From Streptomyces sp. NBC_00286 (GTDB lineage: Bacteria > Actinomycetota > Actinomycetes > Streptomycetales > Streptomycetaceae): a DNA stretch of 64,000 nucleotides. The stretch lies in contig NZ_CP108054.1 in NCBI RefSeq assembly GCF_036173125.1, positions 3,968,001 to 4,032,000 on the forward strand, read 5' to 3'. Every line of letters begins with the position of its first letter. The first letter of the stretch is position 1. Below, one piece after another: positions 16,494-25,043 of the stretch. Below the pieces are notes generated by a model. That model did no database searches. It had not been told where the DNA came from and worked only from the letters and a program-made list of their open reading frames with translations. A program made the translations under genes and the position numbers.

Positions 16494-16600
16494 TCTCCGT
16501 ATCCGACGTGTGCGTCGTCTGCGGCCCCGGCACGCACCCAAGGAGCTACCGAGGAATCAGAGCGCATTTGAGATTCACTGCTGCACCTTTTCTGGTCAAG

Positions 16601-16606
16601 TAACTT
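16601..16606 (+). promoter_or_regulatory. Leaderless -10 hexamer of the DinB-like gene
   Basis: TAACTT ends 7 bases before the ATG at 16614. There is no Shine-Dalgarno, so the transcript probably starts at the ATG. Confidence 0.5.
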
Positions 16607-16613
16607 GATCGGC

Positions 16614-17297
16614 ATGGATCAGGGGCGGGCAGTTGAAGCGTTTCGTCTCGAGGCCGGGCAACTTGCGCGGGCGATGACCGGGGTCTCGGCGGCCGAGTGG
16701 CGTCTGCCGACGCGGTGTGCACCGTGGACGGTGAGCGACTTGCTGGCTCATGTCCGGGTGGTGATTGCCTGGCTGCCGGGCATGCTGGCCGCACCGGCGC
16801 CGACTCATGCCGAGGTCTCGGCAGTTGAGTACTATCGGTCCGACGACCGTTTCGCTCCGGACACCAACGCGGCTCGCATCGCTCTGGCCCAAGACCATGC
16901 GGCCGAACAGCTCAGCGGCGCCGCGCTCGCCGACGACTTCAACGCCACTTGGCAACGGGTAGACCGACTGTGCCGGGCCGAGCCCGAAGGGCGTGTGGTT
17001 CGCACCCGGCACGGCGATCCGATGCTCCTGTCGGAGTTCCTGCTGACGCGGGTGGTTGAGGTCTCCGTGCATGGCCTGGACCTGGCTGACGCCCTGGGGC
17101 GCGAGCCGTGGCTGACTTCCCAGGCCGCAGATCTGGTGCAGGATCTTCTGCTCGGCCCGGACGGGGCAGCGGCACTGGCGAAGCTGGGATGGGGTCAGCT
17201 TCGCTTCCTGCTCAAGGCGACGGGGCGCGAGCCGATCACCAGGGAGGAAGCATGGGACGTCAGCCGCCTGGGCATCCAATGGCTCACGCTGGGGTGA
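16614..17297 (+). CDS. Maleylpyruvate isomerase N-terminal domain (DinB-like, mycothiol-type) protein
   Basis: 227 residues. It begins AFRLEAGQLARAMTGVSAAEW with the mycothiol-dependent DinB-fold signature RLPTRCAPWTVSDLLAHV (about 36-53). The histidine in LLAHV, the H of SVHGLDLADALG (about 150-162) and an acidic residue form the metal site of this family. Relatives include mycothiol-dependent maleylpyruvate isomerase and S-transferases. ATG at 16614 is chosen because a -10 hexamer lies 7 bases upstream; a TTG three codons earlier overlaps that hexamer. Actual substrate unknown. Confidence 0.85.
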   Translation: MDQGRAVEAFRLEAGQLARAMTGVSAAEWRLPTRCAPWTVSDLLAHVRVVIAWLPGMLAAPAPTHAEVSAVEYYRSDDRFAPDTNAARIALAQDHAAEQLSGAALADDFNATWQRVDRLCRAEPEGRVVRTRHGDPMLLSEFLLTRVVEVSVHGLDLADALGREPWLTSQAADLVQDLLLGPDGAAALAKLGWGQLRFLLKATGREPITREEAWDVSRLGIQWLTLG

Positions 17298-17743
17298 AAG
17301 CGTCGTCAACTGGCCCCAGCGAAACGGCAGATCTCCACACGCTCTCATGGCGCGCGACGAGACCGGGGCGTACGGGAGTGCCTCATACAGCCACCTGGCC
17401 AGCGAAGTTACATGAACAGAGCTTGACGTCATTGTCGGCGAGGCGAACCGACGTGACCTGTCGGACCCCGACGTCGGACCCCGACGACCTGGCCGAGCGG
17501 TGCGTCAGCCTCGGGTGGACCCGGCCCCACGCCTGGGCTTCGGCCTTGCCGTAGTTGCCAACAAGTCACTTCAGGAGAGCCGCACCCAATGCCACTCCAG
17601 TCCCGAGCCGGATGGCGGAGACCTGGACATTGGGTGCCGACTCTCCACGCCATCGACCAGGCTACGAAGTCCGGCGGGCGGCTCAATACGTTCAAGGGAT
17701 CAATCGGAGCATTCAGGGATATTTGACCCTAGGGTTGGGGGTT
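17298..17743. other. 446-bp stretch without a supported gene
   Basis: Frames on both strands give only low-complexity translations. A 13-base tandem duplication (TCGGACCCCGACG, starting near 17460) is the only structure noted. It may be decayed sequence within the islet. Confidence 0.5.
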
Positions 17744-18391
17744 ATGATCGGCCACCAGCGAGTGCGGGACGCCGAAGGGAGCGCGGTCCGACTCCTCGCG
17801 CTGTCGGATGGCGTGTTCGCCATCGCGATGACACTGCTCGCGCTGGACATCACGCTGCCCTCCGGGCTGGACCCCGCCCGTTTCGAGCAAGCGCTGGGGG
17901 ATGTGATGCCCAACGTGTGGGCGTATGCCCTCAGCTTTGTGGTCATCGCAGCGTTCTGGCGAGGCCACCACCAGATCTTCCGATACGCGCGGGCGGTGGA
18001 TGGGACGGTCACCAAGCTCGGGCTGCTGAGCCTGGGGCTGATCGCCATGATGCCCTTTCCCACCACTTTGCTGGCCGAGTACGGGGACCTGTCGCGGTCG
18101 GTCGCCGTGTACTCCGGCGCCGTCGCGGCCATGGGGGCCACACAACTCGCGCTGATGGTCGCCATGTGGAAGCGCCCTTGGCTGAGTAGTGCGGCACTGC
18201 CCGATCCTGTCGCGCGCAACGATGTGGCCGATCTGGCGTCGACGGTGCTGGTCTTCGCCGTCGCCGTGCCGCTCGCCTTCATCTCTCCGACGGGCGCGAA
18301 GCTGTGGTGGGCGGTGCTGATCCCGGTCAAGTTCCTGACGGGCAGGCGGGACAAGCGCCTGCGCGCGGCTACTCAGCAGCTCGGCGCCTAG
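17744..18391 (+). CDS. TMEM175-family (DUF1211) potassium channel-like membrane protein
   Basis: 215 residues with six membrane segments. The first helix carries RLLALSDGVFAIAMTLLALDI (residues 16-36), matching the (F/L)SDGVFAI motif of bacterial TMEM175 proteins, whose first helix lines the pore of a lysosomal/bacterial K+ channel. A second conserved motif is AFWRGHHQIFRYA. ATG at 17744 has a TAGGGT hexamer 8 bases upstream and a weak GGGGG. A perfect 12-bp hairpin follows the stop. It is part of the islet. Confidence 0.88.
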   Translation: MIGHQRVRDAEGSAVRLLALSDGVFAIAMTLLALDITLPSGLDPARFEQALGDVMPNVWAYALSFVVIAAFWRGHHQIFRYARAVDGTVTKLGLLSLGLIAMMPFPTTLLAEYGDLSRSVAVYSGAVAAMGATQLALMVAMWKRPWLSSAALPDPVARNDVADLASTVLVFAVAVPLAFISPTGAKLWWAVLIPVKFLTGRRDKRLRAATQQLGA

Positions 18392-18410
18392 CTGGGAATC
18401 CTTTTGTGCA

Positions 18411-18451
18411 GGGCCGAGGAGCCGCGCAAGTCGTGCAGCGCTCCTCGGCCC
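18411..18451. terminator. Hairpin between the TMEM175 gene and the rep remnant
   Basis: GGGCCGAGGAGC (18411-18422) pairs exactly with 18440-18451 around a 17-base loop. It could end transcription from either side. Confidence 0.7.
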
Positions 18452-18519
18452 CATTCGTGTGGGGAACTTGGCCGCTTGGCGCTCCACGGCCCGAACCCAC
18501 TGCTCGTTGTGGCGTCTCG

Positions 18520-18855
18520 TCACCGGGGCGCCTTCCGCTCTTCGCGGGCGATCTCACGGTTCGTGGCGATGTCTTCGGCGATTCCGGCAGCCAGGAGCGC
18601 GGCGCCGGGGGTGTGGCCGGAGTCGACGTAGCGCCAGTGCCGATCAGTGACCGCGCCAGGGACATTCGTCGACATGGCCCACGTGACGCGCGCGTTCGGC
18701 GCGGACAGCCGCGTATGTCGTCGAGTAGGCGCGGGACTTGGTGAGGACGTGGCCCCGGTGGCCGAGGGTGTGGGCCCAGGTACGCAGGCGCAGGGACGCG
18801 TACTCGGGGAGGCCGCCGAGGCGCCAGCAGGTACGCATGAGGGTGCGGACATGCT
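18520..18855 (-). pseudogene. C-terminal remnant of a RepSA-type plasmid replication initiator
   Basis: Read on the minus strand the piece gives SEHVRTLMRTCWRLGGLPEY, then LRTWAHTLGHRGHVLTKSRA, in one frame and, after about 45 more codons, DRHWRYVDSGHTPGAALLAA followed by GIAEDIATNREIARE in another. Both parts match the C-terminal third of replication initiators of Streptomyces pSAM2-like plasmids and integrative elements, so a 1-base frameshift or small deletion near 18670-18700 has broken it, and the N-terminal two thirds are missing. It marks an old plasmid-derived insertion. Identification is from remembered family motifs. Confidence 0.6.
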
Positions 18856-18983
18856 CGCTCCTTAACAAGGGATTAGGTCTTGACCATGCCTCCACACCCA
18901 CACCAGGCCACCCAACCACCGAACATCCCGCCGCTGTCGGCCGGGCCGTGCGGGCCGCGTACGTCGGCCCGCTGACGGCAGGC

Positions 18984-20405
18984 CTATGGGCGGTTGCCCC
19001 GCCCCAGGGTGTCCTCCAGCCAGTCGAAGACGAGCTCGCAGTGCTGCTGTGGCGCCATCGGCGAGCAGTGCAGCTGGGCACCGGTGGCCGCCGTCAGCAG
19101 CTGGAAGTCCTTGGGGGCACGCAGCAGTTCGTAGAACGCGCGCGGCTGGCCGGGGTAGAACTGCTCGTCGTCGTAGTCCAGCACGAGCGTGGGGCACTTG
19201 ATACGGCCCACGACCCCGGTGATGTCGAGCGCCATGATCCGTTGGGCCGGTGTCCAGAAGTCGGTGAAGATCCGGCCCTGACGGGCGGCCAGCATCGCGG
19301 GGATCGAGAACGGCTCGACCCGCTTCGCGATCGTCGCCGCTTCCTCCGGGCTCAGCTCGGGGACGACCTCTTCGTTCCAGATGTGGTTGGTCTCCGCCTT
19401 GTCGGGGCTCACGATGCTCCGGAGCTCCGGCGGAAAACCCAGCCACGGCGAGAGCACTCCCGGCATCGCGACCAGCGCTGCGATCCTGCGTTCGAAGGCC
19501 GCTGCGCGCGGCGCGAGGTCGCCGCCCATCGACAGCCCGGTCAGGGCGATGCGCCGCTCGTCGACGTCCCTGCGGCGCTCCAGCCAGTCCACCAGGGGAG
19601 AGACGACCCGCTCCCAGCGAGGGGTGAAGACGACCTGGTCGACGAAGAGCAGCCGGCCCTGGCCGGGTCCGTCGTACACGAGCGCGTTCCAACCGCGGGC
19701 GAGCGCTGCGGAGACCCCGTACGTCCACATGTCGACGTTCTGGCCGTCGCTGCCGTTGGTGAGGATGACGGTCGGCCTGGCCCTGCCGGAGGTATCGGGG
19801 CGGAAGAACCAGACAGGGATCGACGTCCCGCCCTCGTACGGGACCTGATCGGTGATCGCCGCCGGTGTGCACAGCCGGGCGAACGTGTCCCAGGAGCGAC
19901 GCCCGGCGAGGTAGAGCTCTTCCTCGTCGCCGGGGGTGTCCGAGCCGAGCACGAAGAACAGCGCCTGGTCGTAGTACTGGGCCGCCCGCAGCGAGCGGGA
20001 GCGCCGGGTCTGCGGATGCCGGGTCGCGGTGGCCGTCAGCCGGTCCCCCCAGCGCCGGAACTCCGCGGTGAAGGTCTGCTGCTCCGCCCCCGCGGCGTTG
20101 ATCGCGTTGACCGCGGTCAGGACCTCGCCGACCTCGCTCGAGCCGAACCCGGCGCCGCCCAGGGCCAGCAGCGCGGCGAAGTTGAGCGCAGGGTCCGTGA
20201 ACAGTTGCATGGCTCCGGGCGTCGGCGACGCGGCCGCGGTCGTGGACGACGGGCTGGACGTGGCTGACCCACGGGCTCCGGCGGGTACCAGCGCAGAGGC
20301 CGTCGGCGCCGAGGCCACAAGGGCTGCTCCGGCTCCGGCCGCCAGGCCTGCGAGCGCCCCCCGTCGGGTGGGCCTCGCCGCTCTCTCTGAGGATGCGTTC
20401 GTCAT
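18984..20405 (-). CDS. Tat-exported alpha/beta hydrolase
   Basis: 473 residues. A twin-arginine signal is present: TRRGALAGLAAGAGAALVA with an AXA-type end (TASA). After a Ser/Thr-rich linker and a helical domain, the alpha/beta hydrolase core carries the nucleophile elbow GLSMGGD, an acidic residue in LVLDYDDEQFY and histidine in GAQLHCSP, and an oxyanion-side VYDGPGQG. It resembles 2,6-dihydropseudooxynicotine-hydrolase-like or dipeptidyl-peptidase-like esterases. ATG at 20405 was chosen because the Tat motif starts a few residues later; a longer reading from 20483 adds Gly/Pro/Arg-rich sequence. It lies in the islet; substrate unknown. Confidence 0.85.
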   Translation of the reverse strand: MTNASSERAARPTRRGALAGLAAGAGAALVASAPTASALVPAGARGSATSSPSSTTAAASPTPGAMQLFTDPALNFAALLALGGAGFGSSEVGEVLTAVNAINAAGAEQQTFTAEFRRWGDRLTATATRHPQTRRSRSLRAAQYYDQALFFVLGSDTPGDEEELYLAGRRSWDTFARLCTPAAITDQVPYEGGTSIPVWFFRPDTSGRARPTVILTNGSDGQNVDMWTYGVSAALARGWNALVYDGPGQGRLLFVDQVVFTPRWERVVSPLVDWLERRRDVDERRIALTGLSMGGDLAPRAAAFERRIAALVAMPGVLSPWLGFPPELRSIVSPDKAETNHIWNEEVVPELSPEEAATIAKRVEPFSIPAMLAARQGRIFTDFWTPAQRIMALDITGVVGRIKCPTLVLDYDDEQFYPGQPRAFYELLRAPKDFQLLTAATGAQLHCSPMAPQQHCELVFDWLEDTLGRGNRP

Positions 20406-20785
20406 GCCCGGACACGCTAGGAGCCTGCGTCGCCCGGGCCGCAGCGCCACTCCCACCGGTCCTCCGAACGGCCCGCGCCCCAACGCCAGGACGAGCGGCA
20501 GGCTGCCATGCCCGGCGACGGACCGGTGGGGCTACAGCCGCGCTGACTGCGCTGTAGACGGTTCCCTGCGAGGCCTGCCCTGTCCGGTCGATCAGGCCGG
20601 ATCAGCGAGCGGGGGGCGTGGTGCATCGCAGGCCCGAGGATGGGGTCCCCCGCCGAAGGCAGGGGGAGAGCCCACGCGGAGCGTAGGCGACTGACGCAGC
20701 GCAGCCTGGGGCACCTCCCGTGCTCGAAGGGCTACGGGGGAGCGCTGTGCCAGGGCGCACGAGCCCGGCAAGATTCGGCTGGACG
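20406..20785. other. Right margin of the islet with imperfect inverted repeats, no gene seen
   Basis: 380 bp without a supported gene. The part at 20640-20750 holds several short facing G/C runs (GGTCCCCC, CAGGGGGAG, GGGGCACCTCCC, ACGGGGGAG), a pattern often seen beside mobile DNA in Streptomyces. Transporter homology of the broken DMT gene resumes at 20786. Confidence 0.5.
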
Positions 20786-21077
20786 CGGGGCGGTGCCGCG
20801 TGCGATGGGGTACGCCTGGCCGAAGTCGCCCAGCCGGAAGGACCTCATCAGCAGGACGTAGTACGCGACGTGGATGAGGGCCGAGGCGATCAGGTACGGC
20901 CACGCCCCGGCCGCCGGGAACGGCACGAACGGCACCATGGCCAGCCCGATCAGCGTCCCCGCCGCCGGCGATCAGCGTGAACCCGACGAGCTTGTCGGTG
21001 ATCTGGCGCGCGATCGCGTTCCAGCTCGCGTGGGTGACGGCGGCGAGGAGGACGGCTGCCGCGACGAGTGGTGTCAC
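20786..21077 (-). pseudogene. N-terminal half of the EamA/DMT-family transporter, frameshifted
   Basis: GTG at 21077 overlaps the ybaK stop by 4 bases (GTGA). The first frame reads MTPLVAAAVLLAAVTHASWN to LVGFTLIAGGG; then a run of four C on the plus strand (20957-20960) shifts the frame, and the other frame continues MVPFVPFPAAGAWPYLIASA and GQAYPIARGTAP. Homology stops at 20786. The C-terminal end of such a protein lies at 15600-15728 in the same orientation. The middle (roughly 140 residues) is missing and about 5 kb is inserted. It was probably once coupled to ybaK. Confidence 0.7.
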
Positions 21078-21577
21078 TCGGTTCGGTCGCGTACGTCCAC
21101 CAATGTGGCGCCCGCGTGCGTGATGAGGGTCTTCGGGTCCATGGGGAAGACGGCGTACGGGGTGCCCGCGGCGGCCCACACGATGTCGTGGTCGAGCAGC
21201 GAACGGTCCGCCAGCACACGGGTCTTGGTGCGGTGCCCGAAGGGCGGTACACCCCCGATCGCGTACCCCGTCGTCTCCCGCACGAGGTTCGCCCTCGCCC
21301 GCGTGACCTTCTCGGCGCCGAGTTCCGTCCGGACTAGCTCCAGGTCCACGCGGGACGCCCCGTCCATGAGAACGAGGACCGGGACCCCGTCCGCTGCGAA
21401 GATCAGCGACTTGCAGATCTGGCTCAGCTCACACCCGATCGCCGCGGCGGCTTCGGCGGCGGTGCGGGTCGCGTCCGGAAAGCGGCGGATCTGCGAGGGC
21501 AGGTCATCAAGCCCCAGCTCACGCAAGGCTTCGGCGAAACGGGGATGGGCGGCGTTCTGCTCTTCAGCGGCGTTCAT
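21074..21577 (-). CDS. YbaK/EbsC-family aminoacyl-tRNA deacylase
   Basis: 167 residues. The editing-domain motifs are ELSQICKSLIF (about 49-59), with the conserved lysine K55, and TTGYAIGGVPPFGH (about 103-116), the GxxPP loop of prolyl-tRNA editing proteins. It hydrolyses mischarged tRNA such as Cys- or Ala-tRNA(Pro). ATG at 21577 is favoured because TAGCGT lies 7 bases upstream; an ATG at 21610 has no signal. Its stop overlaps the start of the wrecked DMT transporter by 4 bases. Confidence 0.9.
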   Translation of the reverse strand: MNAAEEQNAAHPRFAEALRELGLDDLPSQIRRFPDATRTAAEAAAAIGCELSQICKSLIFAADGVPVLVLMDGASRVDLELVRTELGAEKVTRARANLVRETTGYAIGGVPPFGHRTKTRVLADRSLLDHDIVWAAAGTPYAVFPMDPKTLITHAGATLVDVRDRTE

Positions 21578-21584
21578 GCACGGC

Positions 21585-21590
21585 ACGCTA
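21585..21590 (-). promoter_or_regulatory. Leaderless -10 hexamer of ybaK
   Basis: TAGCGT on the minus strand, 7 bases before the ATG at 21577. Confidence 0.45.
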
Positions 21591-21718
21591 GCGGCGCGTG
21601 TACGGGGCATGCGACCGAGTTCTCCGGATCATGCCCCAGCGATGTACGTGACGAAGTCCGTCCAGGAGGTGGGGGTGACTCGAAGCAGTAACGCGGGCAG
21701 GTCGGTTCAAGCGCAAGC

Positions 21719-21754
21719 GACAGGGCGCCCCACCAACGCGTGGGGCGCCCTGTC
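21719..21754. terminator. Perfect 15-bp terminator hairpin after the MMPL gene
   Basis: GACAGGGCGCCCCAC pairs exactly with 21740-21754 around a 6-base loop. It lies downstream of the MMPL exporter (minus strand) and before the ybaK promoter. Confidence 0.85.
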
Positions 21755-21762
21755 CGTTGAGG

Positions 21763-21795
21763 TGAGGTCTCAGACCCGTATGAGGTGAGACCTCA
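21763..21795. terminator. Second hairpin after the MMPL gene
   Basis: TGAGGTCTCA (21763-21772) pairs with TGAGACCTCA (21786-21795). It directly follows the MMPL stop and, with the hairpin at 21719, forms a tandem terminator. Confidence 0.6.
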
Positions 21796-21806
21796 GCCCC
21801 GTAGCC

Positions 21807-24071
21807 TCAGACCCGTACCAACTCCCGGTCCTCGTCCTGGTCCTTCGGACCGTCCGGACCGTCGGCGTCGTGGGTGCGGAGCGCCTCGCCCTCGACGTCG
21901 ACGTTCGGCAGGGCGCGGTCCAGCCACTTCGGGAGCCACCAGGCCTTCTTGCCGAGCAGGGCGAGCACCGCCGGGACGATGGCCATGCGGACCACGAACG
22001 CGTCGAAGAAGACGGCGATCGCGAGGCCGAAGCCGATCATCTTGATCATCGACTCGCTGGAGCTGATGAAGCCGCCGAAGACGGCCATCATGATGACCGC
22101 GGCGGCGGCCACGACCCGGGCACTGTGCCGGAAGCCGGTCACGATGGCCTGGCTCGGCGACTCGCCGTGGACGTACGCCTCCCGCATTCGGGTCACGAGG
22201 AACACCTCGTAGTCCATCGCGAGACCGAAGACCACGCCCACCATGAAGATCGGCATCATCGACATGATCGGACCGGTCTCCTCGACGCCGAGCAGGCCGC
22301 CGAGCCAGCCCCACTGGAAGACCGCGACCACGGCACCGAGCGCGGCGAGCACGCTGAGCAGGAAGCCGAGGGCCGCCTTCAGCGGGACCAGGATCGAGCG
22401 GAAGATCACGATCAGGAGCGCGAAGGCGAGGCCGACCACCAGGGCCAGGTACGGGACCAGCGCGTCGGTGAGCTTCTGCGAGAAGTCGATGTTCATCGCG
22501 GTGGTGCCGGTGACCAGGACCCTCGCGCCCGTGTCGGCCTTGACGTCGGTGCCCTGGTCGCGGATGGCGTGCACCAGGTCCTCGGTCTGTACCGAGGACG
22601 GCTTGGAGTCCGGGATCACGGTGATCGTCGCCGTGTCGCCGGCTTTGTTGAACGCCGCCGGGGTCACCGTCACGACGTCCTTGAGGCCCTTGATCCCGTC
22701 GGTGACCGTGGTGGCCGCCGCCTTGGGGTCGTCGCTCTCCTTGGCGTCGACCACGATCATCAGGGGGCCGTTGAAGCCGGGGCCGAAGCCCTCCGACAGC
22801 AGGTCGTACGCCCGGCGCTGGGTGGTGGACGTCGGCTGCGAGCCGTCGTCGGGCAGGCCCAGTTCCAGCTGGGTGGCCGGGACGGCGATGGCACCCAGAC
22901 CGACCACGCCGAGCAGCAGTACGGCAACCGGGCGGCGGATGACGAAGCTCGCCCAACGGGTGCCCATGCCGGGCTTGGCCTGCGCCTGGGACTTCTCGGG
23001 TGTCTCGGACCTCTCGGGTGCCTCGGACTCCTCGCCGCCACGCCGCTTGCGCTTCTCGCCCACCGGCCGGACCTTCCTGCCCGCGTACCCGAGCAGCGCC
23101 GGGATCATGGTCAGCGCGATGAGGACGGCCACCACGACCGTGCCCGCCGCCGCGAGGCCCATCTTGGTCAGCATCGGGACGCCGACGACCGACAGGCCCG
23201 CCAGGGCGATCACGACCGTGAGACCCGCGAAGACCACCGCCGAGCCGGCGGTGCCGGTGGCCCGGCCTGCCGCCTCCTCGCCGTCACGGCCGTCGGCCAG
23301 CTCGCCCCGGTAGCGCGAGACGATGAACAGCGCGTAGTCGATACCGACCGCGAGGCCGATCATCAACGCGAGCGTGGAGGTGGTGTCGCCGAGGTCGAGC
23401 GCGTTGGCGAGGGCGGTGATGGTGGCGACGCCGATGCCGACGCCGATGATCGCGGTCAGCAGCGGCAGTCCGGCCGCGACCAGCGAGCCCAGGGTGAGGA
23501 CGAGGACGACGGCGGCGATGGCGAGACCGATGACCTCGCCGATCGCCCCCGGCTCGGCCGCGGCCTGCAGGGCGTCGCCTCCGACGTCGACGGTCAGCCC
23601 GGTGGCCTGCGCCTCGTCCGCGGCCGCCTCGAGGGCGTCCCTGGTCGAGTCCTTCAGCTCCATGCCGGGGGCGTCGTACGTCACCGACGTGTAGGCGACC
23701 GTTCCGTCCTTGCTCACGGCGTTCGTCGTGAACGGGTCGGTGACGGAGACGACTTCGGCGCCGTCACCCAGTTCCCTGACGGTCTTCTCGACGGTCGCCT
23801 TGTTGTCGGCGTCCGTCATCTTCTGGCCCTCGGGCGCCTTGAAGACGATGCGCCCGGTCCCGCCGTCGGCGCTGGCTCCAGGGAAGCGCTGTTCCAGCAG
23901 GTCGAAGGCCTTTTGGGCCTCGACGCCGGGGATGGAGAAGGAGGTGGATCCGGCGGCGGGTGCGCTGGCCGCGCCGACACCCGCGAGCGTCAGCAGCGCC
24001 ACCCATATCAGGGCGACGAAGTGCCGTCGCCGGAAGGCGAGTCGGCCGAGTTTATAGAGGAAGGTAGCCAC
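21807..24071 (-). CDS. MMPL-family (RND superfamily) exporter
   Basis: 754 residues, two repeats of one helix, a large extracytoplasmic loop and five helices. It opens LYKLGRLAFRRRHFVALIWV. The first block of helices has LMIGLAVGIDYALFIVSRYR, the conserved MMPL helix-4 signature with the proton-relay Asp, and the second has FGLAMDYEVFLVTRMRE, its counterpart. Actinobacterial MMPL proteins export lipids or drugs with proton motive force. A charged linker (about residues 325-360) separates the halves. It lies 130 bp downstream of a TetR gene on the same strand, with operators upstream, so it is the likely target. Confidence 0.93.
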   Translation of the reverse strand: MATFLYKLGRLAFRRRHFVALIWVALLTLAGVGAASAPAAGSTSFSIPGVEAQKAFDLLEQRFPGASADGGTGRIVFKAPEGQKMTDADNKATVEKTVRELGDGAEVVSVTDPFTTNAVSKDGTVAYTSVTYDAPGMELKDSTRDALEAAADEAQATGLTVDVGGDALQAAAEPGAIGEVIGLAIAAVVLVLTLGSLVAAGLPLLTAIIGVGIGVATITALANALDLGDTTSTLALMIGLAVGIDYALFIVSRYRGELADGRDGEEAAGRATGTAGSAVVFAGLTVVIALAGLSVVGVPMLTKMGLAAAGTVVVAVLIALTMIPALLGYAGRKVRPVGEKRKRRGGEESEAPERSETPEKSQAQAKPGMGTRWASFVIRRPVAVLLLGVVGLGAIAVPATQLELGLPDDGSQPTSTTQRRAYDLLSEGFGPGFNGPLMIVVDAKESDDPKAAATTVTDGIKGLKDVVTVTPAAFNKAGDTATITVIPDSKPSSVQTEDLVHAIRDQGTDVKADTGARVLVTGTTAMNIDFSQKLTDALVPYLALVVGLAFALLIVIFRSILVPLKAALGFLLSVLAALGAVVAVFQWGWLGGLLGVEETGPIMSMMPIFMVGVVFGLAMDYEVFLVTRMREAYVHGESPSQAIVTGFRHSARVVAAAAVIMMAVFGGFISSSESMIKMIGFGLAIAVFFDAFVVRMAIVPAVLALLGKKAWWLPKWLDRALPNVDVEGEALRTHDADGPDGPKDQDEDRELVRV

Positions 24072-24201
24072 GAGGGAGTACTCCCGGTCAGGTCGTGGGG
24101 CGGAACAGGGCAGGGGTCATCAGCCCGACGACGAGAGCGGTGACGTCAGGTGCAAGTGGGTGACTCTGGAAGGTGGTTGAGCTGGTCGAGCTGGTCGAGC
24201 G

Positions 24202-24792
24202 TCAGGCGCCGAGGGCGGGGAGGACCACGGCGTTGACGTACGAAAGGAGGAACTCCTGGGTCGGCGGCAGTCCGTCGATCAGGTTCCGGGCGACGAAGGC
24301 GCCGAGCATCATGTGCAGTACGTATTCGATCGCGGGGTTGTCCGCACGGATCTCACCCCGTTCGACGGCACGCTGCAGCACCTTGTTGATCTCGGCCATC
24401 TCGGGCTCGATGAGCCATTCCCTGAACTCCTGAAGGAGTTCGGGGCTGTTGTGGACCGCCATGACCAGGCTCCGCATCAGCGCGGTGTCCTGCTCCATGG
24501 AGCAGTCGTCCTCACGCACCGCCATGGCGTGGAAGTCGCCCCGCAGGGACCCGGTGTCGATCTCGGCCGGGTCGATCCGCTTGTGATGCCGGAGCGCCTT
24601 GGCCACCAGCTCGGCCTTGCCGCCCCACTGGCGGTAGAGCGTCGCCTTGCTGGACCGGGTGCGGGCGGCCACGGCGTCCATGGTCAGGGCGTCGTAGCCG
24701 ACTTCCCGGAGCAGGTCGAGCACGGCCCCGTACAGCTCGGCCTCCCGCTCGGGCGTGATCCGACTGCGGCGCACCGTCGCGGCTTCAGCCAT
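24202..24792 (-). CDS. TetR-family regulator of the MMPL exporter
   Basis: 196 residues. The N-terminal HTH reads LREVGYDALTMDAVAARTRS then SKATLYRQWGGKAELVAKAL (about 30-70), a textbook TetR helix-turn-helix. The C-terminal ligand domain is of the TetR_C_16-like/AefR-like class. ATG at 24792 is preceded by GAGAGGTGAG. Two matching palindromes lie 80-145 bp upstream. The gene precedes the exporter on the same strand, so the pair is probably an autoregulated efflux operon. Confidence 0.9.
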   Translation of the reverse strand: MAEAATVRRSRITPEREAELYGAVLDLLREVGYDALTMDAVAARTRSSKATLYRQWGGKAELVAKALRHHKRIDPAEIDTGSLRGDFHAMAVREDDCSMEQDTALMRSLVMAVHNSPELLQEFREWLIEPEMAEINKVLQRAVERGEIRADNPAIEYVLHMMLGAFVARNLIDGLPPTQEFLLSYVNAVVLPALGA

Positions 24793-24872
24793 CCCACTCA
24801 CCTCTCCTGCTCCCACGTCCGGAGCGCCAGGCTACAGACCCAACGTATGCGCGCCTACAGACCGCGCTCCGA

Positions 24873-24934
24873 ACGAAACGGTTTCGTACACCTAGAAGAT
24901 ACACCGGGGCACGTACGAAACGAAACCGTTTCGT
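24873..24934. promoter_or_regulatory. Paired TetR operators upstream of the tetR-MMPL operon
   Basis: The 15-base palindrome ACGAAACnGTTTCGT occurs at 24873-24887 and 24920-24934. The second copy is embedded in a wider palindrome with perfect 10-base arms ACGTACGAAA (24911-24920) and TTTCGTACGT (24929-24938). The centres are 47 bp apart. Confidence 0.75.
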
Positions 24935-24963
24935 ACGTGTCCCGGCTCACAGCAGCGCTGCTT

Positions 24964-25043
24964 AAGGGGCGCGGGGCTGTATCAATGTGCGGCTCCAGCA
25001 ACGCGCCCTTCAGGGGCGCGGGGAACTGCGCGACAAGCCACAA
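24964..25043. repeat. Dispersed GC-rich repeat, two modules
   Basis: Module two (GGGGCGCGGGGCTGTATCAA and CGGCTCC, 24964-24997) is followed by module one (GGGGCGCGGGGAACTGCGC and GACAAGCCACAAC, 25013-25043). Between tetR and the tricorn gene. The rest of the 24939-25191 gap shows no gene. Confidence 0.75.

Noticed and set aside
15796..16558. 12-bp direct repeat TACCGAGGAATC flanking the lipoprotein gene as an att site or target duplication
   Set aside because: Short, not adjacent to inverted repeats or an integrase, and possible by chance in GC-rich DNA.
17298..17743. Small genes in the gap before the TMEM175 gene
   Set aside because: Frames on both strands give low-complexity translations without start signals or family motifs.
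21870..24143. 757-codon plus-strand frame antisense to the MMPL gene
   Set aside because: Arg/Asp/Gly/His-rich low-complexity translation, typical of the shadow frame of a GC-rich membrane protein; the minus strand has the MMPL motifs.
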